Source of the DNA: Medakamo hakoo
Lineage: Eukaryota; Chlorophyta; Trebouxiophyceae; Coccomyxaceae
DNA: 64,000 nt
Direction: 5' to 3'
Assembly: GCA_026636295.1 (NCBI GenBank)
Contig: CP089459.1
Coordinates: 620,001 to 684,000 of the forward strand
Both the position numbers and the translations under genes were made by a program. Shown here piece after piece: positions 1-12,300 of this stretch (position 1 is the first letter of the stretch; every line of letters starts with the position of its first letter). The notes beneath the pieces were generated by a model. It was not told the DNA's origin. It worked only from the letters and a program-made list of their open reading frames with translations, and did not search any database.

Positions 1-1377
1 TCCCGCTGGCTGGGGTCGGGCAAGATGGGCAAGCGGTCCCGCCAGAAGGCTACACCGCCACCCAGCCGCGGACCGACGGTGAAGCACAGCCCCACGCCCT
101 CGTCGCGCTGGACTGCGAAATGTGCGAGACGGCGTCCGGCTTTGAGCTGACCCGCGTCTCCCTGGTCGACGGCGAAGGACACGTCTTAGTAGACGAGCTG
201 GTGGTGCCCGAAGCGCCCATCACCGAGTACCACACCCGCTTCTCCGGCATCACGGCGGCCATGCTGGAGGGCGTGACCACGCGCCTGGCCGACGCCCAGG
301 CGCTCGTCCTCGCGCACGTCGCGTCGACCACGCTCCTGGTCGGCCACGGCCTGGAGAATGACCTGAGGGCGTTGCGCATTTCCCATGCTTTGATCATCGA
401 CACCAGCGTGCTGTACCCGCACCCGCGTGGCCTGCCCTCCCGCACGGCCCTGCGCCGCCTGGCGGCCACGTTTTTGAAAAAAAACATCCAGGGCGGCGAG
501 CACGACAGCGTCGAAGACGCGCGCGTGGCGCTGGAGCTCGCGCACCTGAAATTCAAGCACGGCCCGACGTGGGGCGTGGAAGCGCCCGATAAAGGCGAGA
601 AGCTGTGCGCGGTGCTGGCGGACGCGGGGCGGGGGGCGACCCTGGTGGACCGGCCAGACGTCATCAACCGCTTGGTCGCAGGTGCGTGGGCTGAGGAGGC
701 ATGCGCCCCCCCCCCCCGGGAAACACTCCGCCACGCCCACCGCGCGTCCCTCCCCTTTTCACGCGCCTCCGGCCCTCACCGTACGCCTCTCCCAATCCAT
801 CTCAACAAACCTGGGCGCAGGGCGCACCAACGCGCTGCCGTCCGCGACCGACAGGGAGGCGGCGGCCAAGGCCGCGCGCGAAGCGGCTGCGCCTGGCGTC
901 GGCTTTGTGTGGACCCAGTTTACGGCGTTGGACGCGTTCTGGCGCGCCCGCGCCGAGGCCCGGCGTGGCGCGGTCGAGGCCTGGGCGGTGCGGGCAAGTG
1001 GGGAGGGAGGGAAAGGAGGCGGCGAGCCAGCGGGGCCGATGCCGGCGCTGCATGATGGAGGCGGAGGGGGTGCGGGTGGAGGCCTGGCCGCCGACCCGCC
1101 ACCCGACGACGAGCAGGGGCAGCGCGTCGACGCAATCTTGGCCGGCCTGGACGAGCACGTCGCCCGCCTGTACGAGGCTTTACCGCCCAACACCCTGCTC
1201 ATCGTGGCGACCTGCCAGGGCGACACCCATGACACGCGGCGCCTGCAGCAGCAAGCCTACCGGCGGGCGCAGGGCCTGGACGGCCTGCCGCCCTGGTCGC
1301 CCGCGTGCGAGGCCCACTTGGACGCCGTGCGTGACCGGGGAATGCAGGCCCTGGCCTTTTTTACGGTGAAGCAGTGA
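1..1377 (+). CDS. REX1/REXO1-like DEDDh RNA 3'-5' exonuclease, 5'-truncated by window edge
   Basis: Two exons are visible, about 3-681 (running off the left edge) and 823-1377; the intron has a GTGCGT donor and a GGCGCAG acceptor. The exonuclease signature is clear: LVALDCEMCE carries the first Asp and Glu, GHGLENDL the second Asp, and HDSVEDAR the catalytic His and third Asp. This is the DEDDh order of the RNase T/REX1/SDN family, which trims 3' ends of 5S rRNA, tRNA or small RNAs, usually in the nucleus. The second exon encodes about 185 residues of Ala/Gly-rich sequence and then a conserved-looking tail ending FFTVKQ; no domain was recognised there. REX1 and plant small-RNA-degrading nuclease cannot be told apart without the N-terminus. 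The gene converges on TWINKLE. Confidence 0.8.
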
Positions 1378-1728
1378 GGTGGTGGGCGGGCGTGTGGGAC
1401 CATGTGCATGCCCTGGCAGTGGCGGACGGGGTGTAGAGGGGTTGGCGGGGGCGCGGCGGGCGGGGCTGTAGAAAACCCAGGCAGAGCGAACCAACTCCTT
1501 CCCCCCTCGGTCGCGCGAGGTCCGTACACTTGACTTTCGTGAATCGCGCTGTCCGCAGCTCACCCGCCCACGCGGAGGTCCTTGAAGGGCCGTGACCCAG
1601 AATTGGGGGTGGCGGAGAGGTAAGAGGGCGTTGGACGCGGCGTTCGTCGGCCTTCAATGACACCAAAAGCAACACACACCAGCCTGCGCTCTCCCCCACT
1701 CGACCTCGCTCCCAGCCCGTCTCCCTCT
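1378..1728. other. Intergenic spacer between convergent exonuclease and TWINKLE genes
   Basis: About 350 bp lie between two stop codons on opposite strands, so this should hold both 3' UTRs. No exact UGUAA signal was seen on either strand, and no reading frame here looks like a gene. Confidence 0.6.
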
Positions 1729-4700
1729 CTACTCGAGCTCGTGAGCCGGCACGTCGGCGTAGCACCCGTTGGTGCGGTCGTACTTCAAGAAGGCTTCGCC
1801 AATCATGCCGGCCGCCTTGTTGCGCACTTTACGCACCAGGATTTGAACCTAAGAAAAGGATGGGGACAAGATGATGAGACGACGGACACGAGGAAGGATG
1901 GAGAAAGAAAGAAGACGCCCGCCCCCCGCCACCACTCACCTTGTCGTTCGGCCCGTTTTCGTTGCGGACCCGGTGCACCACAATGCCGGCATCCGCCTTG
2001 TTCACAAAGTGGGCCGACCCGGAAATGTCGTACAGGTTGGGCGCGTCGCCCTTCCACTGCTGCAGCTGCTTCGGGTGGGCCACAAACCAGACGTGGACGT
2101 CGTTGTGCTGGGCGAAACGCTTGATTTTTGTCAGCATCTGGGACACGTACTCGGTCTCGGACATGGAGGAATGGCGCTGGTGGTCCAGTTCGTTGTACGG
2201 GTCGATGACCAGGCCCCGGATGCCGTAGCTTTTTTTTTTTGATGGGAGAGGGCGGGTGAGCGCGAGCACTCGGCGAAGATTGTTGAGGTGTGGTTAAGTG
2301 TGCGGCGCACCTCCGCGCCGCCCGCCGTTTCTCCGCACGCTCCCGTGCGTGATGCGCCGCATCCGCGCGCACCTGCGCACACCGTCCGCTCGGCCAACGC
2401 ACACTCGCTTCCCCGCACGTGACAGTGCTAAGCCTCCACCCACTCCATCTCCACTCCCAAACAAAAACGCCGCAACGCACCGCAACACCGCGACGCGCGC
2501 GATCTCCAGCACCCACTCCACGGACGGCAGGGCCTCGTCCTCGTAGCGGATGATGAAGAAACGGTCGGCCAGCCAGTCTAGGCCCGCGGCGACCTCGTCT
2601 TGTGTCATGCGGGCTTGGCCCGCCGAATAGTTTGCGTTGTCGAAAAAGGGTTTGCCGGTGTGTTTCTCCAGGAGTTGCCGGGCGTGGTCGCGAGCCTGAT
2701 GAAGGGACAGGGGTGCGAAGGACGGCGTCAGGGTTGCGCGGCAAACGGTGCGGCGGAAGGGGGTGGGATGCGGAGATAAGGGGGGTGGAGCGTGGTTGAG
2801 CCAAATCTCCGCAAACTGCGCCGCGCACGCCCTTCCTGCGCTTTGCTCTTCCCCGCACTGCCCCCATTCGCCGCACCTTCTTCTCTAGAGAGCACAACGC
2901 GAAGCTCCAGCCCTCGTTCTGCGACAGATTGACCATGAGCGCGTCAATCCACTCGGATTTGCCCGAGTTGGGGATGCCGGTGACAATGGTTAACTCGCCC
3001 GGGACGACCTGAGGACGAGTGCGTTGGGAGTCAAAATGCGATGATGAGTGGGCGGAGGAGTGTGCGCACCTAAGGCGCGGGCGGGCGGAGAAAGGATGTG
3101 CGCGTGCGGGCGCCGCGAACGCGTAACGCCCCTTTTTCCTGCACTCACCCGATACAACGAATCCAACGCTTCCCAACCCGTAGACACGCCCTGGACGTCC
3201 GTTTTCTGGTCGACGTACGACGCCCAGATCTCGGACTCAAAGTCCGCAAAGCTGCGGGGATGAGGGAGGGGTGGGAGGGTGAGAAGTGCGGAGATTGGGG
3301 AGTTTGGGGAGAGTGGCGCGCGCGACAGGTGCGCTCAATGTCTCCGCACGACAGGCCGCGCGCCCGCCCATGCTCCGCACGGCGGCGCGGGGGTGCGGAG
3401 GACAGTGGCCGCGCCGTCTCCTCTGAACCGCGCAGAAAATGTCGCCCCACAACCCACCTGAACAGCCCTCGAATCGGGTACGGTTCCGCGCCTTCGATCG
3501 CGGCCTTGACCGCGTCGGGCCCGCGGGCCACCAACACCTCGTTCGCGTCTTTCAACGGTGGCGCCTTGCCGGCCGCATCCGCGTCGGCCGTCGGCCACTT
3601 GACCCGCCAGCACCGTTCCCGGCCCAGGCGCCGGGCCAGTTCTTCCGACAGGGCCTGGCCGGGTCCGTCAGAATCTGTCGCAATGATGATGCGGGCCGCC
3701 ATGTCCAGCACGCCCCGCGACGCCCACAGGTACGAAAACTTGACGTCTTCCTCCGGGTCGGGCAGGGCGCCCTCCTTGACATCGCGTGGGGCGCCGTCGG
3801 GGACGGAGACGACGTTGGTGAAGCCTTTGGAATGAGGGGAGGCGTGTGAGAGCGTTTATTTTTTCCAGCCCGCGGGTCGGCCGCCCTCCCATCGGTGGAT
3901 GGGAGGGCGGCCGATCCCTCCATCCACTCGCACCTGCCTCCTCCAGGGCCAGCTTGTCCATTTCGCCCTCGACGATGATAATGTCCGCCTGGCCGACCAC
4001 GTCGTCAAGGCCGTACAGGACCTTTTCCGCACCCCGCACTTGCGTGAAATGCTTCTTCTCGGACCGGAATTTCACGTTGACGACCTCGCCGTCGCGTTTG
4101 TATGGAAACGCGACGGCCGGCGCGGTGCCACCGAGCGGCGCAAAGTACGCGTCCGCGCACACGACCCCGTTCCGGTCCAGGGTCGCCTTCGAAATCCCCC
4201 GGGCCGCAAAAAAGGCGACCTGGGCCGGGTCCAGGGGCCGGAATTTGGAGGTGTCGGGCTTGATTGGCGGAGCCGCGTTTTTCTTGCCGGCCGGGATGAG
4301 GGCCGCTGGGGAGGGTGGAGGGGAGAGGGGGGGGTGGAGGGGACAGTGAGTGCTTTTCCTTGTCGCCGTCGCCGCACGCCAAGCCTCTTCACACACAAAA
4401 AAAACTCACGTGACGTCGCCGGCCGGTACGGCGAGCCGACCGTGTACCCGCCCTGGAAGCCGCACGTCGCGCGGAAGCACTTCCATTTCGCGGTCTGGCC
4501 GTCGGGGTCGATGGTGATGGAGAAGCAGTGTTCTGCCGACGACCCGCCACCGCATTTGGGGCAGACCATGCGCTGTTCGCCCGGGGAGTATCGTTTCAGG
4601 GTGATACCCCGGGCGAGCAGGCCGTCCCGCATGGTCTCCACTTCCGTGGCGGCGGTTCCAGGCGCGGGGACGCCGAGCAGCGACCGCCGCGCCGCGTCGT

Positions 4701-5884
4701 TGAGCGGCGTGGCGGCGGCGGAACCGGGCGGCGGCAGGGCTGGCTCGACGGTCGGTGCAGCAGATCCAGCCGCTGGCGGCGGCGGCGCAAACGGCCCCGA
4801 AGGCGCGCGTTTGGCCGGCGCTCGCCGGGCCGGGACGGGCGTCGCGGGCAGGCGCGCGCCCGCGGGCGCGAAATTGCCGGCCGGGCGAGGTGGGGGAGGC
4901 GGGGGTTGTTGTTGGGCGGGTGGCACGCGGGCAGCCGTCGCAGCAGTACCACCACCCGCTGACGACGACGACGGCCCGGCCTCGGCGGGTGGCGCCGCCC
5001 GAGAGGGCGGCGGCGGCGGCGGTGGCGCGCGCGCGGGGTAAGCCGACTGGTTGCGGGCCGCGCCGGCGCCGGCGGCGCTGCTGCCGCTGTTGGACGGCGT
5101 GGGCGTCGGCCCAGCGCTCGCCGCCGCCAGGACGGGGCGGTGGTGGCGGTGGTGGTGCGGGCCCGGGTGGAGCGGGGTCCGGGCCAGGGCGCGAAACGGG
5201 CGGGTCGTGCCTGGGGATGGAGAGGAGGGGAGGGGAGGGGAGCAGTGAGAGAGAGCGAAAAGAAAAGGCCCGCGCACCGCCCGATTGGGCTGCCCACCGC
5301 GTGCTGTGGCGGCCTGAGGCCGTCTTCTACGCGAGTGCGCGGACAGACGCAGGCAGTCCCGGTGCACTTTCCGGCGCGGGCCCCGGTTTCCATCGATCGG
5401 GCCCATTGGTGCTCAGGCCCACCCTTCGTCGGCGTGCTCGCCGCCCGGCAAACCAATGCTGGCCGCCGCGCCCCATCGCCGCACGCTCTCACAAAGCAAG
5501 CACCCATGTGTGTATGATCGTATGGTGTGCGTGGAAGGCGTCCAATGGCCAGCTCCCGGTGCCGGCGCCCAGCGATGGCAAAGCGGCGGGAAGGGCAAGG
5601 TGCGCGCAGAGCCATGTGCGTGCAAGCGGACAGGCCCGCACGGGCCGTTGAGCACGGTTCCACCTTTTCCGCTTCACACCCAGGCACGGCCAGACATCCA
5701 CAGCATCCATCGCAGTGAGACCTGGCGGCGGCAGCGCCCTCCGTCGAGCAAAAAACGAGGGCTCACCTGCGCTGGCCGGGCTGACACCCGCGCCGCCACC
5801 ACCACACCGCCCGACGCCTCCCGCCCGCGCCGCGGGCAGTGCCTGATGGAAGGCGGTCATGAGGCCCACCAGCCTGCGGCGCAT
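1729..5884 (-). CDS. TWINKLE: TWINKLE-type organellar DNA primase-helicase
   Basis: Nine exons read on the minus strand: 5884-5767, 5210-4410, 4305-3934, 3824-3458, 3251-3149, 3008-2877, 2695-2481, 2228-1940 and 1848-1729. All phases close to give about 838 residues. The start MRRRLVGLM opens an Arg/Ala-rich organelle-targeting-like leader, followed by a long Pro/Ala-rich linker. A primase zinc ribbon (CPKCGGG, later CFRATCGF) lies near residues 255-292. TOPRIM motifs follow (VEGEMDKLALEEAG, ATDSDGPGQAL). The RecA-like helicase has Walker A GIPNSGKSEW near residue 600 and Walker B LVIDPYNELD near 710, and ends ADVPAHELE. Plant TWINKLE makes primers and unwinds DNA in plastids and mitochondria; both primase and helicase halves look intact here. 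It shares a 177-bp divergent promoter region with plastid uL18. Several introns contain strong inverted repeats (see findings). The first-exon assignment is the least certain part. Confidence 0.9.
2769..2813. repeat. Paired TGCGGAGAT / ATCTCCGCA arms in a TWINKLE intron
   Basis: A 9-bp perfect inverted repeat (2769-2777 with 2805-2813) lies inside the intron 2696-2876. The same core pairs again at 3286-3294 with 3341-3349 and at 3373-3380 with 3393-3400, both in the intron 3252-3457. Confidence 0.85.
3877..3914. repeat. Perfect 17-bp inverted repeat with 4-nt loop in a TWINKLE intron
   Basis: Arms 3877-3893 and 3898-3914 are exact reverse complements separated by GGTG. The element fills the donor side of the 109-bp intron 3825-3933. 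Confidence 0.95.
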
Positions 5885-6061
5885 GCAAGCCGCTGACAGG
5901 GAGCGAGAAAGAGGGCGGGCTCTCCTCACGCTATGGAGGAAAATGGGACTGCGCTCACTCGCGGCACGCCTCTCATACACTCGTTCGCACAGAGAGGGGA
6001 CGAGAGCTCTCCCCCCGCGCCCGCACCCCGCACCCCTCCCCCTCACCCGGCCCCACACACC

Positions 6062-7222
6062 ATGCCGGCCACCCTGCTTGGCAGCAGCTTCGGCGCGCCG
6101 CGGCTGGCCGTCCCGGCCCGCGCGGCCTCGCGTGCGGGTGCGTTTTTTTGTTTCTTGCTTCAAGCACTAGGCCATAGAAAAGCCTCGCACGGCCGCCGCC
6201 TCGCGCCCGCGGCACCCCTCCAGCCTAGCCAGAGGGCGAGGTCTTCCAATGGAAGCGACGGGTGGTGCAGGAAACTGCCGCCACCCTCGTCCCGGCACCG
6301 CGCACAAGGGCCTGCCTTTCGCCGCGCCGCACACGCCGCCTAGCCGTCGCGCCGGTCCGGACCCTCTCACGCCGCCACGCACCCCCTCCCCTCCCCACCA
6401 AAAACCACTAGGCCCGTCCACCCTGGTCGTGGAAGCTGCCCGGTCCACGCGTCGGGACCGGGTCCAGGCCCGGCACAAGCGCATCCGGAACAAGGTGAGT
6501 GGGAGGGAGTGCTTGTTGGGCGGGCGGAGGAAGGAGCGAGCGCTCGCTCCACTCAATCAGGGCCGCCGCCCGCTGCTGGCCGCCGTTGCTCCCCCGGTTC
6601 CGTCACGCGCCGCCCTCCCTCACACCACCCCCGCCCAAATCACCCACTCCTTGTGTCCCACAGGTCGCCGGCGACACGGAGCGCCCGCGCCTGGCCGTGT
6701 TCCGGTCGAACAACCACATCTACGCCCAGGTGAGTGCGGAGAGAGACAGTGCCGCATGCGTGGGGCCTCCGACCAAACGAGAGGCCGCCTTCGCTTGGTC
6801 CTGACACCCTCCCCCCTCTCCCTCTCTCTCAACAGGTCATCGACGACACGGTCGGCAACACGCTGGCTGCCGCCTCAACGCTGACGTCCGCCATTCGGGA
6901 AAAGCTTGGCAGCGGTGGCGGCGGGAACAAGGTGCGGGAGGTGGCGGTGGGCGCGCGGGCGAATGGGGAGAGGCGTCGGGGGCAAAGCTCGCCGCGGCCC
7001 CGACCGACCCGACCCATCCACCTCACCTCTCCTCCCTCTCTCTCTCCGCGCGCCTCCCTTCGTCCCCCGCAGGAGGCCGCCGAACTGGTGGGCAAGCAGA
7101 TCGCCGAGATGTGCAAGGCGTCCAAGATCGAAAAGGTGGCCTTCGACCGGGGCGGCAACATCTACCACGGCCGCATCAAAGCCCTGGCGGACGCTGCGCG
7201 TGAGGGCGGCCTCCAGTTTTGA
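6062..7222 (+). CDS. PRPL18: Plastid-type 50S ribosomal protein uL18 (L18)
   Basis: Five exons: 6062-6137, 6412-6494, 6664-6729, 6836-6931 and 7073-7222, giving about 156 residues. The leader [16 protein letters not shown] resembles a short transit peptide. The mature part shows the bacterial-type L18 pattern: basic [15 protein letters not shown], then [16 protein letters not shown], then [14 protein letters not shown], and the C-terminal block [20 protein letters not shown]. uL18 binds 5S rRNA in the central protuberance of the large subunit. The plastid form is favoured over mitochondrial because the core is very close to cyanobacterial L18; that is inference. It is transcribed away from TWINKLE, whose start codon is 177 bp upstream. 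Confidence 0.88.
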
Positions 7223-7504
7223 GCGGGCGGCGGCGGCGGTGGTGCTTTTGTTTTTTAATTCGTTTTGTCCCGACACAATGATACGCTTTTTTCTTTTCGC
7301 CGAGAGAGAGAAAAAAGAACACTGATGGGCGTCCGCGTGCGCGTGGGGGTTGGGGAGTCGCGCGCGTGACGTGAGAGGGTGTGAGGAGGGGGTGCGAGAG
7401 TGGCCGGTAAAGAGTGTGGAGCACTGGGTTCTTCGAAAACACACAAGCGGCGGCGGCACAGAGTCTCGTTTTTTTCTTTCATCGCTCGCACACCTCTCAA
7501 CACC

Positions 7505-9156
7505 ATGGCGACCGCCGACGAGCCAGACGCGGACGCCGTCTTCCTGGGCGACGACGACGCGGGCGAGGTCGTGGCCGACCTGGGCGACGGCGACGGGCAA
7601 GGTAAAAAAAGGGGGGAGGGGCATTGGCTAGGTCCGCAGTGCGGTGTTTTTGTCGGGCAAACGGCGGCGCCGTCGGGCCGGCGTCGACCCGTGTGTTCTT
7701 GCTGGCGATGGCAGAGAGATCTGGTTCATGCATCGGGCCGGCCACACGCGCCATTCGTCTCCTCCTGTCTCCCTCAACACGCCCCCCTCTCTCAAAAAAA
7801 AACGCAGCACCCGCCGACAGCGACGACGGCGGCGGCGAGGCCGCCATGGACGCGGACGACGACGAGGACGGCGAAGCCGGCCCGCCCGCGGACATTGAAG
7901 ACCTGTCCATCCACAGCTTTGACGGCCACACGGGTGAGTTGCTTTGGAGGATGGAGACGGCGCGTCACCCCTCCTTCTCATGAGGTTGGTCGGCTCACCC
8001 ATCCCGTTCCCATCCTCCTCTCACCGCAGACGCCGTCTTTGCGGTCGCCTTCAACCCGGCCCGCCCCGCCGTCGTCGCGACGGGCGGAGGCGATGACCGA
8101 GGCTTTCTTTTTCAGGTGTGTGTGTGTGTGTGTGTGTGTGTGGTTGAAAGGCGTCGGCAAAAACAGGTCCGTCCGTCCTTTTCTCACGCCCAAAACCTTT
8201 CCCTCTCAAAAAAAAAGGTCGGCTCATCCGACGGCACCGTCGAACTCGCGGGCCACACCGACACCGTGTGCACCGTCGCCTTCTCATCAGACGGCGCCTT
8301 GCTCGCCACAGGCGGCTTGGACGGCTGCGTCCGCGTGTGGGATGGCACGACGGGAGCTCACCTGCGCACGCTCGACGGCCCGGCCGACGGCCTCGAGTGG
8401 GTGGCCTGGCACCCGCGCGGCCACGTGCTCCTGGCCGGCTCCGACGACTTCTGTGGGTGGATGTGGAATGCGGACACGGGCGCGACCATGGGCGTGCTGG
8501 CCGGGCATGCCGGTGCGGTGCGGTGCGGTGGGTGGACGGCGGACGGCCGGGCCGCAGTGACGGGTGGCGGCGAGGGCGATGCCTCGCTGCGGGCGTGGGA
8601 CCCAAAGACGGGCGCGTGCACGGCCACCATTGTCGGCCACGGCTTCCATGAAGCAGGGCTGACATCGCTGGCCGTGGCTGGGGCTGAGACGCCTGGCTTG
8701 GTGCTGACGGGCGGTGAAGACGGCACGGGCCGGCTGTCCAACGTTGCGACGGGCCGCGTCGTCGGGTCGGTCGGCGGCGAGGGCGCGCACACCGACTCGG
8801 TGGAAGCCGTCGCCTTTGGCCCGCCGGCGCTGCCCGTCTTGGCGACGGCAGGTATGGACGGCAAGCTGGTCCTGTGGGATGCGGGCACGCTGGCGCCGCG
8901 CCTGACCTGCGAGCACGGCCCCGACGGCATCACGTGCCTGGCCTTTGCGCCCGCGGGCAGCCCTGTGGGCGTCCTCGCCCTGACGGGCGGCCTGGACGGC
9001 GTGGTGCGGGCGTGGGACGCGCGGACGGGCGCGTGTGTGAGAGCGCTGACGGGACATGCCAAGGGCGTGCAGGCGGTGGCTTTCTCGCCCGACGGGTCGC
9101 TGGTCCTGTCGGGGAGCGACGACGGGACGGTCAAGGTTTTTGATTTGCGGGGTTGA
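7505..9156 (+). CDS. AAMP: AAMP/Sqt1-like WD40-repeat protein
   Basis: Four exons: 7505-7601, 7808-7933, 8030-8115 and 8218-9156, giving about 415 residues. An acidic N-terminal tail of about 70 residues rich in Asp/Glu precedes an eight-bladed WD array; blades end in DGCVRVWD, GWMWNAD, SLRAWD, KLVLWD, VVRAWDART and TVKVFDLRG. Order and wording (DLEW-like GLEWVAWHPRGHVLLAG, GRVVGSV, EAVAFG) follow human AAMP and yeast Sqt1. Sqt1 is a dedicated chaperone of ribosomal protein uL16 (Rpl10), so a cytosolic ribosome-assembly role is likely. The third intron begins inside a (GT)13 repeat and ends with an A tract, so the donor register there is ambiguous. It converges on the large coiled-coil gene. 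Confidence 0.82.
8116..8142 (+). repeat. (GT)13 microsatellite at a splice donor
   Basis: Twenty-seven bases of perfect GT repeat begin directly after exon 3 of the AAMP-like gene (exon ends CTTTTTCAG), so the first GT acts as the donor and every second base is another potential donor. Confidence 0.95.
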
Positions 9157-9329
9157 GAGCGTTTTTTTTTGCAACGACAAAAAGTGGAGGAGAAAGTTTT
9201 TTTACATAAGGGTGGGGGGCGGGAAGACAGAAAAAAGGTTGTGGGGACGGAGAAATTAAAACACTTCAGCTCCGGCGGGCGACAATGCTGTTTTTTCCTT
9301 CATTTGTGTGTGCGTCACGTGTCACTCGC

Positions 9330-12300
9330 TCAGACATGGTGGTGGTGGCCGTGGATCTGGTGGTGCAGGTCGTCGACCGAGGGCGTCGCGTCGGCCAGGG
9401 CGACCGCCGCCGCGGCCGCCGCTTCCGACTGCGTCCCCGCCGGCAGGGAGACGACGGGCCCCAGGTGGTCGTCCGCGGGCAGCGACCCGGGCTGGCCCGG
9501 CATGGCCAGGTGGGCGAGCGGGTCGTGGTGCTGCTGGGCGGCAGCCGCCGCCGCGGCGGCAGCCGCCGCCGCCTGGGCCGCCGCCGCGTGGGCGTGCCCG
9601 CCCGCCAGGACGTGGCCGCCGTCCCCGCTGGCGTGGCGGAGCAAGCCGGCCGGGTCGGACGAGGTCGGCACGCCCACGGGCCCGGCCGCGCCCGTCAGCA
9701 GGGAGTGGCCCGACGACTGCGGGCCGAGGCCAGAGCCGGGCGCGCTCGTGCCGGGCGGCGGGCCGGGCGGCGGTGGGGGCGGCGCGCCGCCGCTCGACGC
9801 GGCCGCCGCCATGGCTGCTGCCGCTGCGACGGCGGCCGCCGCGGCCGCACCCGCCGAGGACGGGTCCCCGGCCAGGCTGGCGGGCGGGGACGGGCCGGCG
9901 GAGTGCAGGGACAGGGCGTTGAGGCCGGTGGCCACCGACGCGGGGCGGACCGATATGGCCGGCGGGTGGGGGAGGAGCGGGACCAGCACGACGCCCGGCG
10001 GCGCGTCGGGCGCGGACCCCGCGCCTGACGCGGCCGTCGGGCTCATCACGCCCGCCGACGGCGGCGGCGGCTGGGCGCCGCCGACGGCGGCGGCGACCGC
10101 CGCACTGAGCGAGGTCGGCAGCGGCGGCAGGCCGGGCGGTGGGGGGGCCCCCGCCCCGCCGTCGCCGCCCTCGCCCGCCGGCGGCGTCGCCGCCCGGCTG
10201 GCCGCGGCCGCGGCGGCGGCGGCCCGGTACGGCACCGCGTGTGCTTCCGCCTGCAAGTGCGCCGCCGCCGCGTTGAGCTGGTGCGACTCCACCGCCGCGG
10301 CCTGGGCCTGGGCCTGGGCCGCCGCCTGCGCGTGCGCGTGCGCGGCCGCCGTCGCCGCCAGGTTGTGCGCCTGGGCCGCGAGCGCGGACTGGGCCTGGGC
10401 GTGCGAGTGCGCGGTCGCTTCCAGGGCCTGGGCCGCGGCGGCGGCCTGGTGGTGGACCGCGTCCGCGACGGACGGCCCACCGGGCGGCGCCCCCGGCGCG
10501 ACCCCGCCCGGAGCGACGGCCGCGCTGCCGGGCCGGGACGGGTCCAGGCCCGCCGCGGCCGCGGCGTCGGCCTCGGCCGCGCCCGCGACGGCCGCGGCCT
10601 TCAACGACTCGGCGTGCGCCGCCGCCGCCGCGTGCGCGGCCGCGTGCTCGTTGGCCTGGGCCGCCAGTTGGACGGCTTGGGCCTGCGCGTGCGCCTGGGC
10701 CTGGGCGTGGACCGCGGCCTGGGCCGTCAGGTTCTGGGCTTCCGCCGCCTTTTCCAGGGACTGGGCTTTGGCCTGGACGGCCTGCGCCTGGACGACGGCT
10801 TGCACGGCGGCCGTCGGCGGTGGGGCGGGCGGTGGCGGCGGCGCGCCCGCACCCGCCGCCGCGGCCGCCGCGGCCGCAGACGCGTTGGACTGCATGGCCG
10901 ACGCGTGTGCCGTCAGCTGGTCCGCGTGCGCTTTCAGGTTTTGGGCCTGGGCTTGCAGGGCCACGGCTTCCTGGGCCAGCGCGGCGGGCTCGGCAGCCGT
11001 GGGCGGCACGGGCGCGGGCGGCGCGCCAGCGGCCGCTCCGCCATTCGCCATGGCCGCCACGGCCGCCGCCGGCGGCGTGTGCGCGGACGACGTGGGCGAC
11101 AGCGTCTGCTCCGCCAGCATGTGCGCAGCGGCCGCGGCCGCGGCCGCGTGCTGCTGCTGTTGCTGTTGCTGGTGGTGGTGGAAGGCCGCGGCCGCCGCCG
11201 CCGCGGCTGGAGCCGAGACGGGCGGGGGCGGCGGCACGATCACGGCCGCGGGCGGCGCGGGCGCGGGCGGCGCCAGCGGTGCGGGCGGCAGGGAGACGGG
11301 CAACGGCAGCGGCAGGCTGACGGCCGGCGCGACGGCCACGGCCGGGATGGTCGGCGGCGGCACGGCGAGCGCGGGCAGCACGCCCACAGGCGCGGCCGCC
11401 ACCAGGGCCGCCGCCGGCGCGGTGCCCGGCACGGGCACGGGCACGGGCGCGGACGCGGGCGGTGGCACGACGCCACCAGCCGACCCGGGTTGCTGGACGG
11501 CCGCGGCGGCGGTGTGTGCCTGGGCGGCGGCGTGCGCGGCCGCGGCCGCGGCCGCGGCCGCCGCCCCGGCCGCGCTCGCCTGGTTTTCCAGCTCCCGCCG
11601 CAGGGCCGCGTTTTCAGCGCGGAGCCCCTCCAGCGCGCCGTCCGCGCACCCGCCCGCGCCCTGGACGCGGGCGAGCAAGTCCCGCAGGGCGACCAGCTCC
11701 GCCTCCCGCTCCTCCAGGTGGCGGCGCACTTCCCCGGACGCCATGCCGCGGATGATGCGGGCCAGCGTGGACCGGGACGCGTCGCCGCGGCGGCCGACAC
11801 CGCCCAGCAACGGCGCCAGCTTCCGGCACTCGTCCTGCAAGCGGGTCTCGTCCTCCTTGGACGTCAGGCGGCCGGAGAAGCGGCCTTGCAAGCCGGACCG
11901 GCGGGCGCCGCCCCCGCCACCTGCCCGGTTGGTGGCAGCCCGCCCGCCCGACGGGCCGTCGCCGTCTTCATCGTCGTCGTCGTCGTCGTCGTCGCCCGTG
12001 CCACGCCCCAGCCCACCAGACCGGTTGCCGCCCGTGGGTGGGGACCCCACCCACGCGCCCGGGTCGCCTCCTCCAGACAGCGGGTGGCGGTGGTGGCGGT
12101 CGCCGCCGTTGCCCGCCGCGGACGAGCCAGGGACGGCCATGGCGTCCGGCACGCCCGAACCGGCGGGGCCTGCCGCGGACAGGCCGTCGCCGGGTGGGCC
12201 GCCGCCGGATAGTGGGCCGTCGGGTTGGGCGTGGCGGTGCGCGGGCGTGGCCGCCCATTCGGGCGGCGCGGGCACGTCGGCCGCGACGGCGGCGGCGCCG

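Noticed and set aside
1836-1850. tRNA T-arm-like string on the minus strand (GGTTCAAATCCTGG)
   Set aside because: It is the start of the last TWINKLE exon (VQILV), and no acceptor, D or anticodon arms surround it.
1867-1877. snoRNA C-box-like TGATGA motifs in TWINKLE introns (also near 3036)
   Set aside because: They lie on the strand opposite to the transcript and have no matching D box or terminal stem.
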